Shown: piece after piece, positions 27,837 to 36,200 of the stretch | Layout: each line of letters opens with the position of its first letter | Numbering within the stretch: the first letter of the stretch is position 1 | From: Paracoccus jeotgali | GTDB lineage: Bacteria > Pseudomonadota > Alphaproteobacteria > Rhodobacterales > Rhodobacteraceae | Assembly (NCBI RefSeq): GCF_002865605.1 | Contig: NZ_CP025583.1 | Location: 786,501-850,500 of the forward strand | DNA: 64,000 bases | Direction: 5' to 3' | Position numbers and translations under genes: made by a program | The notes under the pieces: model-generated | Databases searched by the model: none | Seen by the model: only the letters and a program-made list of their open reading frames with translations | What the model was told of the DNA's origin: nothing

Positions 27837-28133
27837 ATGCCGGACCAGCCGGACGACATCACCCGTCTTCGCAAGGCGAGTTACGCCCTTGAAGACCTCC
27901 CCGAAACCATCGTCTTCCCCCAGCGCCCCAGCGACGAGCCCCGCGAGCCGCTGCCGGTCGTCGAGGCCACCGTCGACGAGATCGCCTTCGCGATCGTGGA
28001 GGCGGAGCGCGAGAGCTCGGCCGCCTACCGACGCGCCGACGCGCTGAAGCGGCTCTACAAGCTCGCCCGCGAGGCGGGGTGCATCGGCGCAGATCGCGCC
28101 GCCACGGCGGTGATGAAGAAGGAGGGCCAGTGA
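27837..28133 (+). CDS. Small phage early protein
   Basis: A 98-residue acidic protein. Start chosen at ATG 27837 because GGAGA (27826-27830) precedes it by six bases; a 14-residue longer form could start at 27795/27798. The C-terminal half (VEATVDEIAFAIVEAERESSAAYRRADALKRLYKLAREAG) is a charged helix. Its stop overlaps the P-loop ATPase start (TGATG). Function unknown. Confidence 0.6.
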   Translation: MPDQPDDITRLRKASYALEDLPETIVFPQRPSDEPREPLPVVEATVDEIAFAIVEAERESSAAYRRADALKRLYKLAREAGCIGADRAATAVMKKEGQ

Positions 28134-29008
28134 TGGCCCTTCCCATCATCGGTGCCGACGAACGGCTCGCGCAACGCAAGGGCATCAAGGGCGTCATCTT
28201 CGGCCGGTCCGGCATCGGCAAGACCAGCCTGCTTTGGACGCTGAACGCCTCGACCACGCTCTTCCTCGACCTCGAGGCCGGGGATCTGGCGGTCGAGGGG
28301 CTGGAGATCGACACGCTCCGGCCGCGCACCTGGAAGGAATGCCGCGACTTCGCGGTGTTCATCGGCGGGCCGAACCCGGCGCTGCGCGAGGACCAGCCCT
28401 ACAGCCAGGCGCATTTCGACGAGGTCTGCGGGCGCTACGGCGACCCGGCCGTGATCGGCAAATACGAGACCGTCTTCATCGATTCGATCACCGTGGCCGG
28501 GCGGCTCTGTTTCCAGTGGTGCCGCGGCCAGCCCGAGGCATTCTCCGAGAAAACCGGCAAGCCCGACATCCGTGGCGCCTACGGTCTGCATGGCCGCGAG
28601 ATGATCGGCTGGTTGACCCACCTGCAGCACACGCGCGGCAAGCATGTCTGGTTCGTGGGCATCCTCGACGAGCGGCTCGACGACTTCAATCGCAAGGTCT
28701 TCCAGCCGCAGATCGACGGCTCGAAGACCGGGCTCGAACTGCCCGGGATCGTCGACCAGGTCATCACCATGGCCGACATCCCGGACCCGGGCGGCCAGCC
28801 GCAGCGCGCCTTCGTCTGCCAGACGCTGAACCCCTGGGGCTATCCGGCCAAGGACCGCTCCGGTCGCCTCGACAGGGTCGAGCCGCCGCATCTCGGCCGG
28901 CTGATGGAGAAGATCCAGCGCCCCGCGGCGCCAGCCTCCGAACGCCTGACCTGGCCGCCGGTGACCCCGGCCGATCCCGCGCCCGCGCAGGAGTCTGGCC
29001 ATGGCTGA
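28133..29008 (+). CDS. P-loop ATPase (AAA_24 / Sak4-like)
   Basis: A 291-residue ATP-binding protein with Walker A GRSGIGKT (residues 24-31), acidic LFLDLEAGD shortly after, and Walker B VFIDSITV near residue 115. This layout matches AAA_24 phage ATPases, RecA-like proteins that assist single-strand annealing (Sak4 group). It lies directly before a DUF669-like DNA-binding protein and a helicase, the usual phage recombination set. ATG 28133 overlaps the previous stop. Confidence 0.8.
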   Translation: MALPIIGADERLAQRKGIKGVIFGRSGIGKTSLLWTLNASTTLFLDLEAGDLAVEGLEIDTLRPRTWKECRDFAVFIGGPNPALREDQPYSQAHFDEVCGRYGDPAVIGKYETVFIDSITVAGRLCFQWCRGQPEAFSEKTGKPDIRGAYGLHGREMIGWLTHLQHTRGKHVWFVGILDERLDDFNRKVFQPQIDGSKTGLELPGIVDQVITMADIPDPGGQPQRAFVCQTLNPWGYPAKDRSGRLDRVEPPHLGRLMEKIQRPAAPASERLTWPPVTPADPAPAQESGHG

Positions 29009-29028
29009 GCGCATCTCGCCATGCCCCG

Positions 29029-29060
29029 TGTCCCGATCCGGTCGCCGGGGTGGCTTTTCT
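29029..29060 (+). repeat. Intergenic repeat, copy B (terminator-like)
   Basis: TGTCCCGATCCGGTC, CCGG hairpin, GGTGGCTTTTC, 20 bases after the ATPase stop. It matches copy A at 27525 apart from two short indels. It separates the ATPase gene from the DUF669-like gene. Confidence 0.5.
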
Positions 29061-29109
29061 CCTCTGACGCCGCTGCGCGTCCCATCCTCAACCTGAAAGG
29101 AGCCGCGCA

Positions 29110-29733
29110 ATGTCCGGACCCTGGAACGACTTCAACTCCGCTCAATCCAACACCAACGTCATCCCGAAAGGCACGCTCGCCAAGGTGCGGCTCACCCTGC
29201 GCCCGGGCGGCTTCGACGACCCCTCGCAGGGCTGGACCGGTGGCTGGGCGCGCCGCGCCGCCACAGGCGCCGTCTATCTCGACGCCGAATACACGGTGGT
29301 CGAGGGTCCCTATGCCCGGCGCAAGGTCTGGTCGCTGATTGGCCTCTACAGCCCCAAGGGCCCCGACTGGGCGAACATGGGGCGCGGCCTGATCCGCGGC
29401 ATCCTCAACTCGGCGCGCGGCGTGTCCGACAAGGACAACTCGCCCGAGGCGCAGGCGCGCCGCCGCATCAACGGCTTCGGCGATCTCGACGGGGTCGAGT
29501 TCATCGCCCGCATCGACATCGGCACCGACACCAACGGCGAGGACAAGAACGAGATCCGCGCCGCGGTCACGCCCGATCACCGCGACTACGCCGCGCTGAT
29601 GGGCACGGTCGCGCCTCAGTTCACCGCCGCCCCGGCCCAGGGCCACGCCCCGCAGCAGCCCACCACGGCCACCCAGCCCAGCCAGCCCGCGTCCGCCCCC
29701 GGCAACGCCGGTCGGCCGAGCTGGGCGCAGTAA
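29110..29733 (+). CDS. DUF669-like phage DNA-binding protein
   Basis: A 207-residue protein whose first 160 residues form a beta-rich domain (VIPKGTLAKVRLTLRPGG, YLDAEYTVVEGPYARRKVWSLIGLYSP, FGDLDGVEFIARIDIGTDTNGEDKNEI) resembling DUF669 and related single-strand binding or recombination-mediator proteins of phages. The last 45 residues are a Pro/Gln/Ala/Thr-rich tail ending GRPSWAQ, as in SSB-type tails. AAAGGAG precedes ATG 29110. It likely acts with the ATPase before it and the helicase after it. Confidence 0.7.
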   Translation: MSGPWNDFNSAQSNTNVIPKGTLAKVRLTLRPGGFDDPSQGWTGGWARRAATGAVYLDAEYTVVEGPYARRKVWSLIGLYSPKGPDWANMGRGLIRGILNSARGVSDKDNSPEAQARRRINGFGDLDGVEFIARIDIGTDTNGEDKNEIRAAVTPDHRDYAALMGTVAPQFTAAPAQGHAPQQPTTATQPSQPASAPGNAGRPSWAQ

Positions 29734-29747
29734 GGGGGAGACCGGCC

Positions 29748-31436
29748 ATGCGCCTGCGCCCCCGCCAGAAGACCTTCGTCGAGCGCAGCGTGGCTGCGCT
29801 CGCCTCCCGCGGCAATACGCTGGGTGTGGCGCCCACCGGTGCGGGCAAGACCATCATGCTCTCGGCGGTCACCGGCGAGATGATCGGCGACGGCGCCAAG
29901 GCCTGCGTGCTCGCCCATCGCGACGAGCTAACGGCGCAGAACCGCGCCAAGTTCCAGCGCGTGGTGCCGGGCGTCGCCACCTCGGTCATCGACGCCACCG
30001 AGAAGTCCTGGGGTGGCCAGGTCGCCTTCGCCATGGTGCCGACGCTGGCGCGCGCCTCTAACCTCGCCGACATGCCGCGCCTTGACCTGCTGGTCGTCGA
30101 CGAGGCGCACCATGCCGTCGCCGACAGCTACCGCCGCATCATCGACCGGGTGCGCGAGGCCAATCCCGACGCCCGGATCTTCGGGGTCACCGCCACCCCG
30201 AACCGGGGCGACAGGAAGGGTCTGCGCGAGGTCTTCGACAATGTCGCCGATCAGGTGCGGCTGGGCGAGCTGATCGCCTCGGGGCACCTAGTGCCGCCAC
30301 GCACCTTCGTCATCGACGTGGGCGTCCAGGACGAGCTGCGCTCGGTCCGCAAGACCATGTCTGATTTCGACATGGCGGAGGTGGCGGGCATCATGGACCG
30401 CGCCCCCGTCACCGACGAGGTGATCCGGCACTGGAAGGAGAAGGCTGGCGACCGGCAGACCGTGGTGTTCTGCTCGACCGTCGCGCATGCCGAACACGTT
30501 ACCGACGCCTTCAGGGCGGCGGGCGTTTCCGCCGCGCTGATCCACGGCGATCTGGCGGCCGAGACCCGCAAGGCGATCCTCGCCGACTACGCGTCGGGCG
30601 GCATCCGCGTTGTGGTCAACGTGGCGGTTCTGACCGAGGGCTGGGATCACCCGCCCACCTCCTGCGTCGTGCTGCTGCGCCCCAGCTCCTACAAGTCCAC
30701 CATGATCCAGATGGTCGGCCGCGGCCTGCGCACCGTCGACCCCGAGGAACACCCCGGCATCGTCAAGACCGACTGCGTCGTGCTGGATTTCGGCACCTCC
30801 AGCCTGATCCACGGCACGCTGGAACAGGATGTCGATCTCGACGGCAAGACCGAGACCGGCGCGGCGCCGACAAAGGCCTGTCCTGCCTGCGAGGCGGAGA
30901 TCCCGCTGGCCGCCACCGAATGCCCGCTCTGTGGCGAGGCGTTCCCGCGCGAGGATCTGGATGCGGGCGAAGGCGGCGAAGCTGCGCCGCTGTCGGGCTT
31001 CATGATGACCGAGATCGACCTGCTGAAGCGGTCCAGCTTCGCGTGGGTCGACCTCTACGGCACGGACGACGCGTTGATGGCCACGGGCTTCGCGGCCTGG
31101 GGCGGCATCTTCTGGCTGGACGGGGTTTGGTACGCCATCGGCGGGGCGAAGGGCGAACGCCCCCACCTGTTGGGTGTCGGCGAGCGCACGGTCTGCCTCG
31201 CGCAGGCAGACGACTGGCTGAACACCCACGAGACCGACGAGAGCGCCTTCAAGACCCGGTCCTGGCTGCGCCAGCCGCCGACCGAGAAGCAGCTGCAGTA
31301 CCTGCCGCCCGAGTGCCGGCATGACTTCGGCCTGACGCGCTACCGCGCCTCGGCGCTGATGACCTTCGGCTTCAACAAGCGCGCTATCCGCCAGTTGATC
31401 GACAACTCGGCCAGCCCCGAACGGAGGGCGGCATGA
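29748..31436 (+). CDS. Superfamily II DEAD/DEAH-box helicase
   Basis: A 562-residue helicase. Walker A VAPTGAGKT (27-35), DEAH-type VVDEAHHAV (about 116-124), TATPNRGD and motif VI QMVGRGLRT (about 321-329) are intact. A zinc ribbon CPAC...CPLC (about 377-394) follows the two RecA domains, and a C-terminal domain of about 150 residues ends the protein. It probably remodels DNA during phage replication or recombination. Confidence 0.9.
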   Translation: MRLRPRQKTFVERSVAALASRGNTLGVAPTGAGKTIMLSAVTGEMIGDGAKACVLAHRDELTAQNRAKFQRVVPGVATSVIDATEKSWGGQVAFAMVPTLARASNLADMPRLDLLVVDEAHHAVADSYRRIIDRVREANPDARIFGVTATPNRGDRKGLREVFDNVADQVRLGELIASGHLVPPRTFVIDVGVQDELRSVRKTMSDFDMAEVAGIMDRAPVTDEVIRHWKEKAGDRQTVVFCSTVAHAEHVTDAFRAAGVSAALIHGDLAAETRKAILADYASGGIRVVVNVAVLTEGWDHPPTSCVVLLRPSSYKSTMIQMVGRGLRTVDPEEHPGIVKTDCVVLDFGTSSLIHGTLEQDVDLDGKTETGAAPTKACPACEAEIPLAATECPLCGEAFPREDLDAGEGGEAAPLSGFMMTEIDLLKRSSFAWVDLYGTDDALMATGFAAWGGIFWLDGVWYAIGGAKGERPHLLGVGERTVCLAQADDWLNTHETDESAFKTRSWLRQPPTEKQLQYLPPECRHDFGLTRYRASALMTFGFNKRAIRQLIDNSASPERRAA

Positions 31437-31439
31437 TCC

Positions 31440-31850
31440 ATGACCTCCTCCACCCCCATCACGGCCGAGGACCGGCGGCGGCTCTGGCATCCGCGTGGAA
31501 GGCTCTGTGCTGTCTGCCGGCAACCCACCCGTGGTTTTGGCTGGTTCGATCCGCACCGAATGAGGCGGCCCCGGCCATCGGTCTGGTTCTGCTCGATGCC
31601 CTGCCAGTCCTTCTGGACGCGCTTGGCGCGGGAGCGTTTCGCCATGGTTGACCTGACCGAGGAAGAGCGCGCCGCGATCACCGCCACCATGAAGCGCGTC
31701 GCCCTGCTGATGGACGAGATCGGCTGGGCCACCCCGCTTGCCGATCTGACCGAGGCGCAGGTGCGCGCGCTGATCGAGGAAGCCGTCGAGGGCTTCCGCG
31801 AGGCCATGTCCGACATCGCCCGGGCGCAGACGCCGGAGGTGCCGTTTTGA
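31440..31850 (+). CDS. Zinc-finger phage protein (DUF6511-like)
   Basis: A 136-residue protein with an N-terminal zinc-binding part (CAVCRQPTRGFGWFDP, then FCSMPCQSFW; four cysteines) and a helical C-terminal half (VDLTEEERAAITATMKRVALLMDEIGWATPLADLTE). This composition fits the DUF6511 family of alphaproteobacterial phages. It begins 3 bases after the helicase stop and overlaps the next gene by 4 bases. Confidence 0.65.
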   Translation: MTSSTPITAEDRRRLWHPRGRLCAVCRQPTRGFGWFDPHRMRRPRPSVWFCSMPCQSFWTRLARERFAMVDLTEEERAAITATMKRVALLMDEIGWATPLADLTEAQVRALIEEAVEGFREAMSDIARAQTPEVPF

Positions 31851-32248
31851 CCAAGCTCTGCACGAAATGCGGCGTCAAGAAGGACGTCTGCGAGTTCGGA
31901 CGCCGCCGGCTCAGTCCCGATGGTCGGCAGACCTGGTGCCGGGATTGCCGCCGGGAATACCAGCGTGCCTATGCGCAGAACTTCCGCAATCCCGAGAAGC
32001 ATCGGGAGGCGCAGCGTCGCTATCGCCTGCGCCACGCCGAGAAATATCGGGCCCACAGCATCGTCAGGCGTGCCGTCAAGGCTTGTCGGATCGTCGTGCC
32101 GGTCTGGTGTCAGCGATGTGGCTGCGTGACCGACCTCGAAGCGCATCACCACGACTATGACGCGCCGCTCTCGGTCGAATGGCTCTGCTCGACCTGCCAC
32201 GGGCTCGCCCACCGCAGCTACGAGGGAGGACAGCATGCTGGACTATAA
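31847..32248 (+). CDS. Zinc-binding HNH/endonuclease VII-like protein
   Basis: A 133-residue protein with CTKC (5-8), CRDC, CQRCG and CSTCH cysteine pairs and a His-rich DLEAHHHDYDAP segment between the last two. The layout (paired zinc knuckles plus the HHHDY stretch) suggests an HNH/endonuclease VII-like fold, with the histidines as metal or catalytic ligands. It overlaps the next gene's start region (32235). Nuclease activity is an inference. Confidence 0.6.
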   Translation: MTKLCTKCGVKKDVCEFGRRRLSPDGRQTWCRDCRREYQRAYAQNFRNPEKHREAQRRYRLRHAEKYRAHSIVRRAVKACRIVVPVWCQRCGCVTDLEAHHHDYDAPLSVEWLCSTCHGLAHRSYEGGQHAGL

Positions 32249-33002
32249 CCGCCGCCCCAGCTTCGCTGACCGGGTCAACGCCGCCGTCGATCAGGCGCTC
32301 ACCGCCGATCAGGCCATGCGGCCGCCCCGCGACTACCTCGGCGGCTCGCGCCTCGGCCATGCCTGCGAGCGGGCGCTGCAGTTCGAGTTCACGGCGACGC
32401 CGAAGGACGAGGGCCAGGACTTCTCGGGCCAGTCGCTGCGCATCTTCGCCATCGGCCATGCGCTCGAGGATCTGGCCGTCGCCTGGCTGCGCGGCGCGGG
32501 CTTCGACCTCTATACCCGCAAGGGCAACCGGCCCGATGGCGGCCAGTTCGGGTTCTCCGTCGTGGGCGGGCGCATCCGCGGTCATGTCGACGGCATCATC
32601 GCTGCGGGGCCCGAAGGCTTCGAGCTGGCCGTTCCCGCTCTCTGGGAATGCAAGACCATGAACGCCAAGAACTGGCGTGCCTGCGTCAAGGACGGCGTGA
32701 CGAAATCCAAGCCGGTCTACGCCGCCCAGATCGCGCTCTATCAGGCCTACATGGAAGGGACAGTCCCCGGCATCTCGGCCGCGCCTGCCGTGTTCACCGC
32801 GATCAACAAGGACACGGCCGAGATGCACCACGAACTGGTGCCCTTCGACGCCGATCTCGCGCAGCGCATGTCCGACCGGGGCGTGCGGATCCTGCAGGCG
32901 ACCGACGCGGGCGAGTTGCTGCCGCGCATCGCCACCACGCCCGACTTCTTCGAATGCCGCTTCTGCCCGTGGGCCGAGCGCTGCTGGGGGCTGCCGGCAT
33001 GA
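32235..33002 (+). CDS. Cas4/RecB-like PD-(D/E)xK nuclease with Fe-S cysteines
   Basis: A 255-residue exonuclease. Nuclease residues: His75 (GHALEDL), Asp119 (GHVDG), Glu138 and Lys140 (WECK), Gln165 (YAAQIALYQ). Four cysteines, Cys44 near the N-terminus and Cys241, Cys244 and Cys250 in ECRFCPWAERCW, match the iron-sulfur cluster of Cas4 and AddB-type nucleases. No CRISPR array or cas genes are present, so it is a phage replication/recombination nuclease. ATG 32235 has GGGAGGA just upstream. Confidence 0.82.
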   Translation: MLDYNRRPSFADRVNAAVDQALTADQAMRPPRDYLGGSRLGHACERALQFEFTATPKDEGQDFSGQSLRIFAIGHALEDLAVAWLRGAGFDLYTRKGNRPDGGQFGFSVVGGRIRGHVDGIIAAGPEGFELAVPALWECKTMNAKNWRACVKDGVTKSKPVYAAQIALYQAYMEGTVPGISAAPAVFTAINKDTAEMHHELVPFDADLAQRMSDRGVRILQATDAGELLPRIATTPDFFECRFCPWAERCWGLPA

Positions 33003-35320
33003 GCGACGACGGCATCCTGCACTTCAACCCGTGGATGGACTTCAACGACGGGCCGCCGTCCGAGAACCCCTTCGGCTGCGACCCTGATCCCGAGCAGATC
33101 GCCGTGTTCCTCGACACCGTGTTCAGCTGGTGCGAGGGGCTGATCCCGCTACGCGGCTTCGTCGACAAGGGTCAGGGCCGGGACGGCAAGCCGCACAACA
33201 TCTGGATCCCGGGCGACGACAGCGCGCCCGAGAAACTCGCAACCTTCGCCGGATGGGCGAACCGCGAGGGTGCCGCCGTCTATGTCATCCCCGGCACGGT
33301 CGAGGAACAGGGCCAGGCACGCGCCGCCGACGTGCTGCAGATGCAGGCCATCGTCGTCGATCTCGACGCGGGCGATATCCCGGCCAAGCTCGACCATGTC
33401 ACCCGCCACCTAGGCGCGCCCACGCTGATCATCGAGAGCGGCGGGCGGACGCCCGAGGGTGCGGCCAAGCTCCATGTCTGGTGGAAACTGACCGAACCCG
33501 CCGAGGGCGAAGATCTGACCACCCTCTGCCGCCTGCGCGGCGAGATCGCCGTGAAGGTCGGCGGCGACACGCATTTCCGCTCGGCGCACCAGCCGATCCG
33601 GGTGCCCGGCACCGTCTATCACAAGCACGGCCACCAGCGCCTCGTGCAGATCCGCGAACAGCGTGACGTCGAAGTCGACCTTGCGGACTTCGCCGAGAAG
33701 GTCGCCGAGATGCCGCCGCTGCCCGGTGTGGGCTTCGAGAGCCACGTTGCCGCGCCGACCGCGAAGCCCGGCATCGACGCGGTGCTCACGACGCCGGTGC
33801 GCGAAGGCGCGGTTGACGACTGGTCCCGGTTCCAGGGGGCCAGCGCCGCCATCGGCCATTACGTGCGCCTCGTGCACGAGGGTCGCCTCGACCCGTTCGC
33901 GGGCTGGGAGGCGATCTGCGGCTACAACGCCGCCATGCTGCGCCCGTCCTGGCCGCTTGATCGGCTGAAGGCCGAGTCCGAACGGCTCTGGGCGCTGCAT
34001 GTGAAGCGCAACGGTCCGCCGCTCCTGCGCGCAGCCCACATCGATGCTCCGGCCAGCCCGCTGCCGACATTCAGCCTCGGCGCGCTGCTCGACGACACCA
34101 GTCCGATGCCGGAGGACATCATCGGCCCCCGCGTGCTGACACCTGGCGGGCTCCTGGTGCTGGGCGGCGCGCCCAAGGTCGGCAAGAGCGACTTCCTGAT
34201 CTCCTGGCTCGTGCACATGGCGGCAGGCGTGCCCTTCCTCGGCTTCACGCCGCCCCGGCCGCTGCGCGTGTTCTACCTTCAAGCCGAGATCCAGTATCAC
34301 TATCTGCGCGAGCGCATGCAGCAGATCGCGCTGCCCGCCACCGTGATCGCCGCCGCGCGCGACACCTTCATCGCCACCCCGAAGCTGAAGCTGCTGCTCG
34401 ACGCCGAGGGCGTCGCCCGCGTGGCCGAGGCGATCCGGGTCGCATTCCCCGACGCGCCGCCCGACATCATCGTCATCGACCCGATCCGGAACCTCTTCGA
34501 CGGTGGACCAGACGGCGGCGGCGAGAACGACAACACCGCCATGATGTTCTTCCTGAAGGACCGGGTGGAGCTACTGCGCGAGGCGGTCAATCCGGACGCG
34601 GGCGTCATCCTCGCTCACCACACCCGCAAGGCCAGCAAGCACCAGGTCAAGGACGATCCCTTCCTCGCGCTCTCCGGCGCTAGCGCGCTGCGCGGCTTCT
34701 ACACCTCCGGGCTGCTCATGCACCGGCCCGACGAGGACAGCACCGTCCGCAGGCTGGAAATCGAACTGCGGAACGGCCCCGCGCTGCCGGGCAAGCTGAT
34801 CGACAAGGTGAAGGGCGAATGGGTCGAGCTGAACCCGATGAACGAGCGCCTGGTGCGCAAGGAGGTTGGCGCCAAGCTCGATGCCGAGCGGCTGCGCAAG
34901 CACGATGTCATCCTCGGCATGCTGCTGGATGAGGCGGCGAGCGAGCGCCTCTACACCGCCATGCAGTTCGCCGAGACCTTCGAGAACCGTGGCGGTCTGG
35001 GCAGCAAGCACACCATCCGCGAGCGCCTCAGCGTGCTGGCGACCAAGGGCTTCGTGAAGTTCCTGCGCGACCCCTCGGGGTTCGGCTTCCCCATCACCCG
35101 GTCGCGGTTCGGCTATCTCTGCGTCGAGGGCATGCAGTTCGGCGCGCCTGTCGAGGATGTCGATCCGGACACCGGCGAGGTCACCACAAGCGCCCGTCCG
35201 GTCCTGCCCAGCCACTTCAAGTGCCCCCAATCCGGGCTCTGCCTGCAGGTCGAAAACCCCGCCGTCTGGGTCTACCCGGAGGGGCTCGAGGACGACCTAA
35301 CTCATATGAGTGAGGCCTGA
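32999..35320 (+). CDS. Phage primase-helicase (AEP-like primase plus RepA-type ATPase)
   Basis: A 773-residue replication protein. The N-terminal part looks like an archaeo-eukaryotic primase: VVDLDAGD (DxD, 121-123), the IIESGGRTPEGAAKLHVWW element (144-162) and SAHQPIRVPGTVYHKHG. A central RepA-like hexameric helicase has Walker A GGAPKVGKSD (about 388-397) and Walker B IIVIDPIRNLF (about 488-498), plus the HHTRKAS motif. The C-terminal 150 residues contain a winged-helix-like segment. ATG 32999 overlaps the nuclease stop. A repeat-rich non-coding region follows directly and may be the origin it acts on. Confidence 0.8.
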   Translation: MSDDGILHFNPWMDFNDGPPSENPFGCDPDPEQIAVFLDTVFSWCEGLIPLRGFVDKGQGRDGKPHNIWIPGDDSAPEKLATFAGWANREGAAVYVIPGTVEEQGQARAADVLQMQAIVVDLDAGDIPAKLDHVTRHLGAPTLIIESGGRTPEGAAKLHVWWKLTEPAEGEDLTTLCRLRGEIAVKVGGDTHFRSAHQPIRVPGTVYHKHGHQRLVQIREQRDVEVDLADFAEKVAEMPPLPGVGFESHVAAPTAKPGIDAVLTTPVREGAVDDWSRFQGASAAIGHYVRLVHEGRLDPFAGWEAICGYNAAMLRPSWPLDRLKAESERLWALHVKRNGPPLLRAAHIDAPASPLPTFSLGALLDDTSPMPEDIIGPRVLTPGGLLVLGGAPKVGKSDFLISWLVHMAAGVPFLGFTPPRPLRVFYLQAEIQYHYLRERMQQIALPATVIAAARDTFIATPKLKLLLDAEGVARVAEAIRVAFPDAPPDIIVIDPIRNLFDGGPDGGGENDNTAMMFFLKDRVELLREAVNPDAGVILAHHTRKASKHQVKDDPFLALSGASALRGFYTSGLLMHRPDEDSTVRRLEIELRNGPALPGKLIDKVKGEWVELNPMNERLVRKEVGAKLDAERLRKHDVILGMLLDEAASERLYTAMQFAETFENRGGLGSKHTIRERLSVLATKGFVKFLRDPSGFGFPITRSRFGYLCVEGMQFGAPVEDVDPDTGEVTTSARPVLPSHFKCPQSGLCLQVENPAVWVYPEGLEDDLTHMSEA
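35296..35315. promoter_or_regulatory. 20-bp near-perfect palindrome at the primase-helicase stop
   Basis: CCTAACTCATATGAGTGAGG, one mismatched pair. A second TCATATGA core is centred 20 bp away (35321-35330), about two helical turns, and the same half-sites recur at 35378-35397. Likely operator or iteron. Confidence 0.6.
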
Positions 35321-35402
35321 CTCATATGACAGCGCCAACTGTGCACTCAACGAAATCAACGGGTTACGGGCAAATAAGAGTTAGGTCCCTCACTCATGCC
35401 CG

Positions 35403-35420
35403 AAGACTTCATGAAGTCTT
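35403..35420. repeat. 18-bp perfect palindrome
   Basis: AAGACTTCATGAAGTCTT is completely self-complementary. It lies in the non-coding region after the primase-helicase. It may be a dimer-binding site or, as RNA, a hairpin. Confidence 0.7.
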
Positions 35421-35579
35421 ATTCCGCAATGATTTCAGCCACTTGTTCTCCCCGGAACAGTTAGGTGTCAAACCCCCATACTACGTATGGGAGGGCCACC
35501 CCGCAGGGTTGGCCACTCCTCCCATACGTCTGGGCCAGCCGCGCGCGCCGCCGTGACGCTCCCTTGCGCTTCCCGATCC

Positions 35580-35623
35580 GACGACGGCGGCCCCGTACCG
35601 CCAAGCACCAGACCGCCGTCGTC
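35580..35623 (+). terminator. Long-loop hairpin before the resolvase gene
   Basis: Perfect 11-bp arms GACGACGGCGG (35580-35590) and CCGCCGTCGTC (35613-35623), 22-base loop, followed by TTCC. It is preceded by TCCCGATCCG, the sequence shared with the terminator-like repeats at 27525 and 29029. Attenuator or terminator candidate. Confidence 0.45.
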
Positions 35624-35660
35624 TTCCACCACCACAGGCCACCGGCAAAGGAGACCCATC

Positions 35661-36200
35661 ATGGCTCAGCCGACTCTGATCCCGAATTGCGACGGCGCAA
35701 GGTTTGAATCGCTGCCGCTCGACGCCCCCCGCAACCGCTGCATCCTCGCGCTCGACCTCGGCACCTCGACCGGCTGGGCGATCCGCGGCCACGACGGTCT
35801 GATCACCAGCGGCACCGTCTCGCTGCGCCCCGGCCGCTTCGACGGCGGCGGCATGCGCTATCTGCGCTTCACCAACTGGCTGACCGAGATCGACCGGCTC
35901 TCCGGTCCTGTCGCCGCCATCTGGTTCGAGGAAGTCCGCCGCCACGCTGGCACCGACGCGGCCCACATCTACGGCGGGCTGATGGCAACCCTGACCTCGT
36001 GGGCCGAGCTGCGCGGCGTGCCCTACGAGGGCGTCCCGGTCGGCACGATCAAGCGTCATGCCGCAGGCAAGGGCAACGCCGACAAGGCCGCCATGGTCGC
36101 CGCCGTCCGCGCCCGCGGCTTCAGCCCGGTCGACGACAACGAGGCCGACGCCATCGCGCTCCTGCTCTGGGCGATCGAGACGAACGGAGGTGTCGCATGA
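35661..36200 (+). CDS. RuvC-like Holliday junction resolvase
   Basis: A 179-residue RNase H-fold nuclease. The first catalytic Asp32 is in CILALDLGTSTGWA, the second acidic residue in IWFEEVRR (about 94) and the C-terminal cluster is DDNEADAIALLLWA (about 162-175). These match phage RuvC-like resolvases that clear branched DNA before packaging. AAAGGAGA (35647-35654) precedes ATG 35661. It overlaps the next small gene by 4 bases. Confidence 0.85.
   Translation: MAQPTLIPNCDGARFESLPLDAPRNRCILALDLGTSTGWAIRGHDGLITSGTVSLRPGRFDGGGMRYLRFTNWLTEIDRLSGPVAAIWFEEVRRHAGTDAAHIYGGLMATLTSWAELRGVPYEGVPVGTIKRHAAGKGNADKAAMVAAVRARGFSPVDDNEADAIALLLWAIETNGGVA

Larger units (their letters stand above)
35321..35660. 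other. Repeat-rich control region, candidate replication origin
   Basis: A 340-base non-coding stretch between primase-helicase and resolvase, AT-richer in its first half. Contents: TCATATGA core 35322-35329; inverted half-sites GAGTTAGG (35378-35385) and CCTCACTC (35388-35395); an 18-bp perfect palindrome 35403-35420; another AGTTAGG at 35459-35465; a hairpin CCCATAC/GTATGGG (35475-35491); a longer stem pairing 35485-35494 with 35518-35527; and an 11-bp stem 35580-35590 with 35613-35623. No gene with a ribosome site is evident until 35661. Confidence 0.6.

Noticed and set aside
32235..33002. CRISPR-Cas locus, because of a Cas4-like nuclease
   Set aside because: No direct-repeat array and no other cas genes in the window. 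The gene lies in a phage replication operon, where Cas4-like nucleases are common.
35326..35556. 76-codon open frame in the gap after the primase-helicase
   Set aside because: It spans multiple palindromes and hairpins, has no upstream ribosome site, and its translation has no recognisable features.
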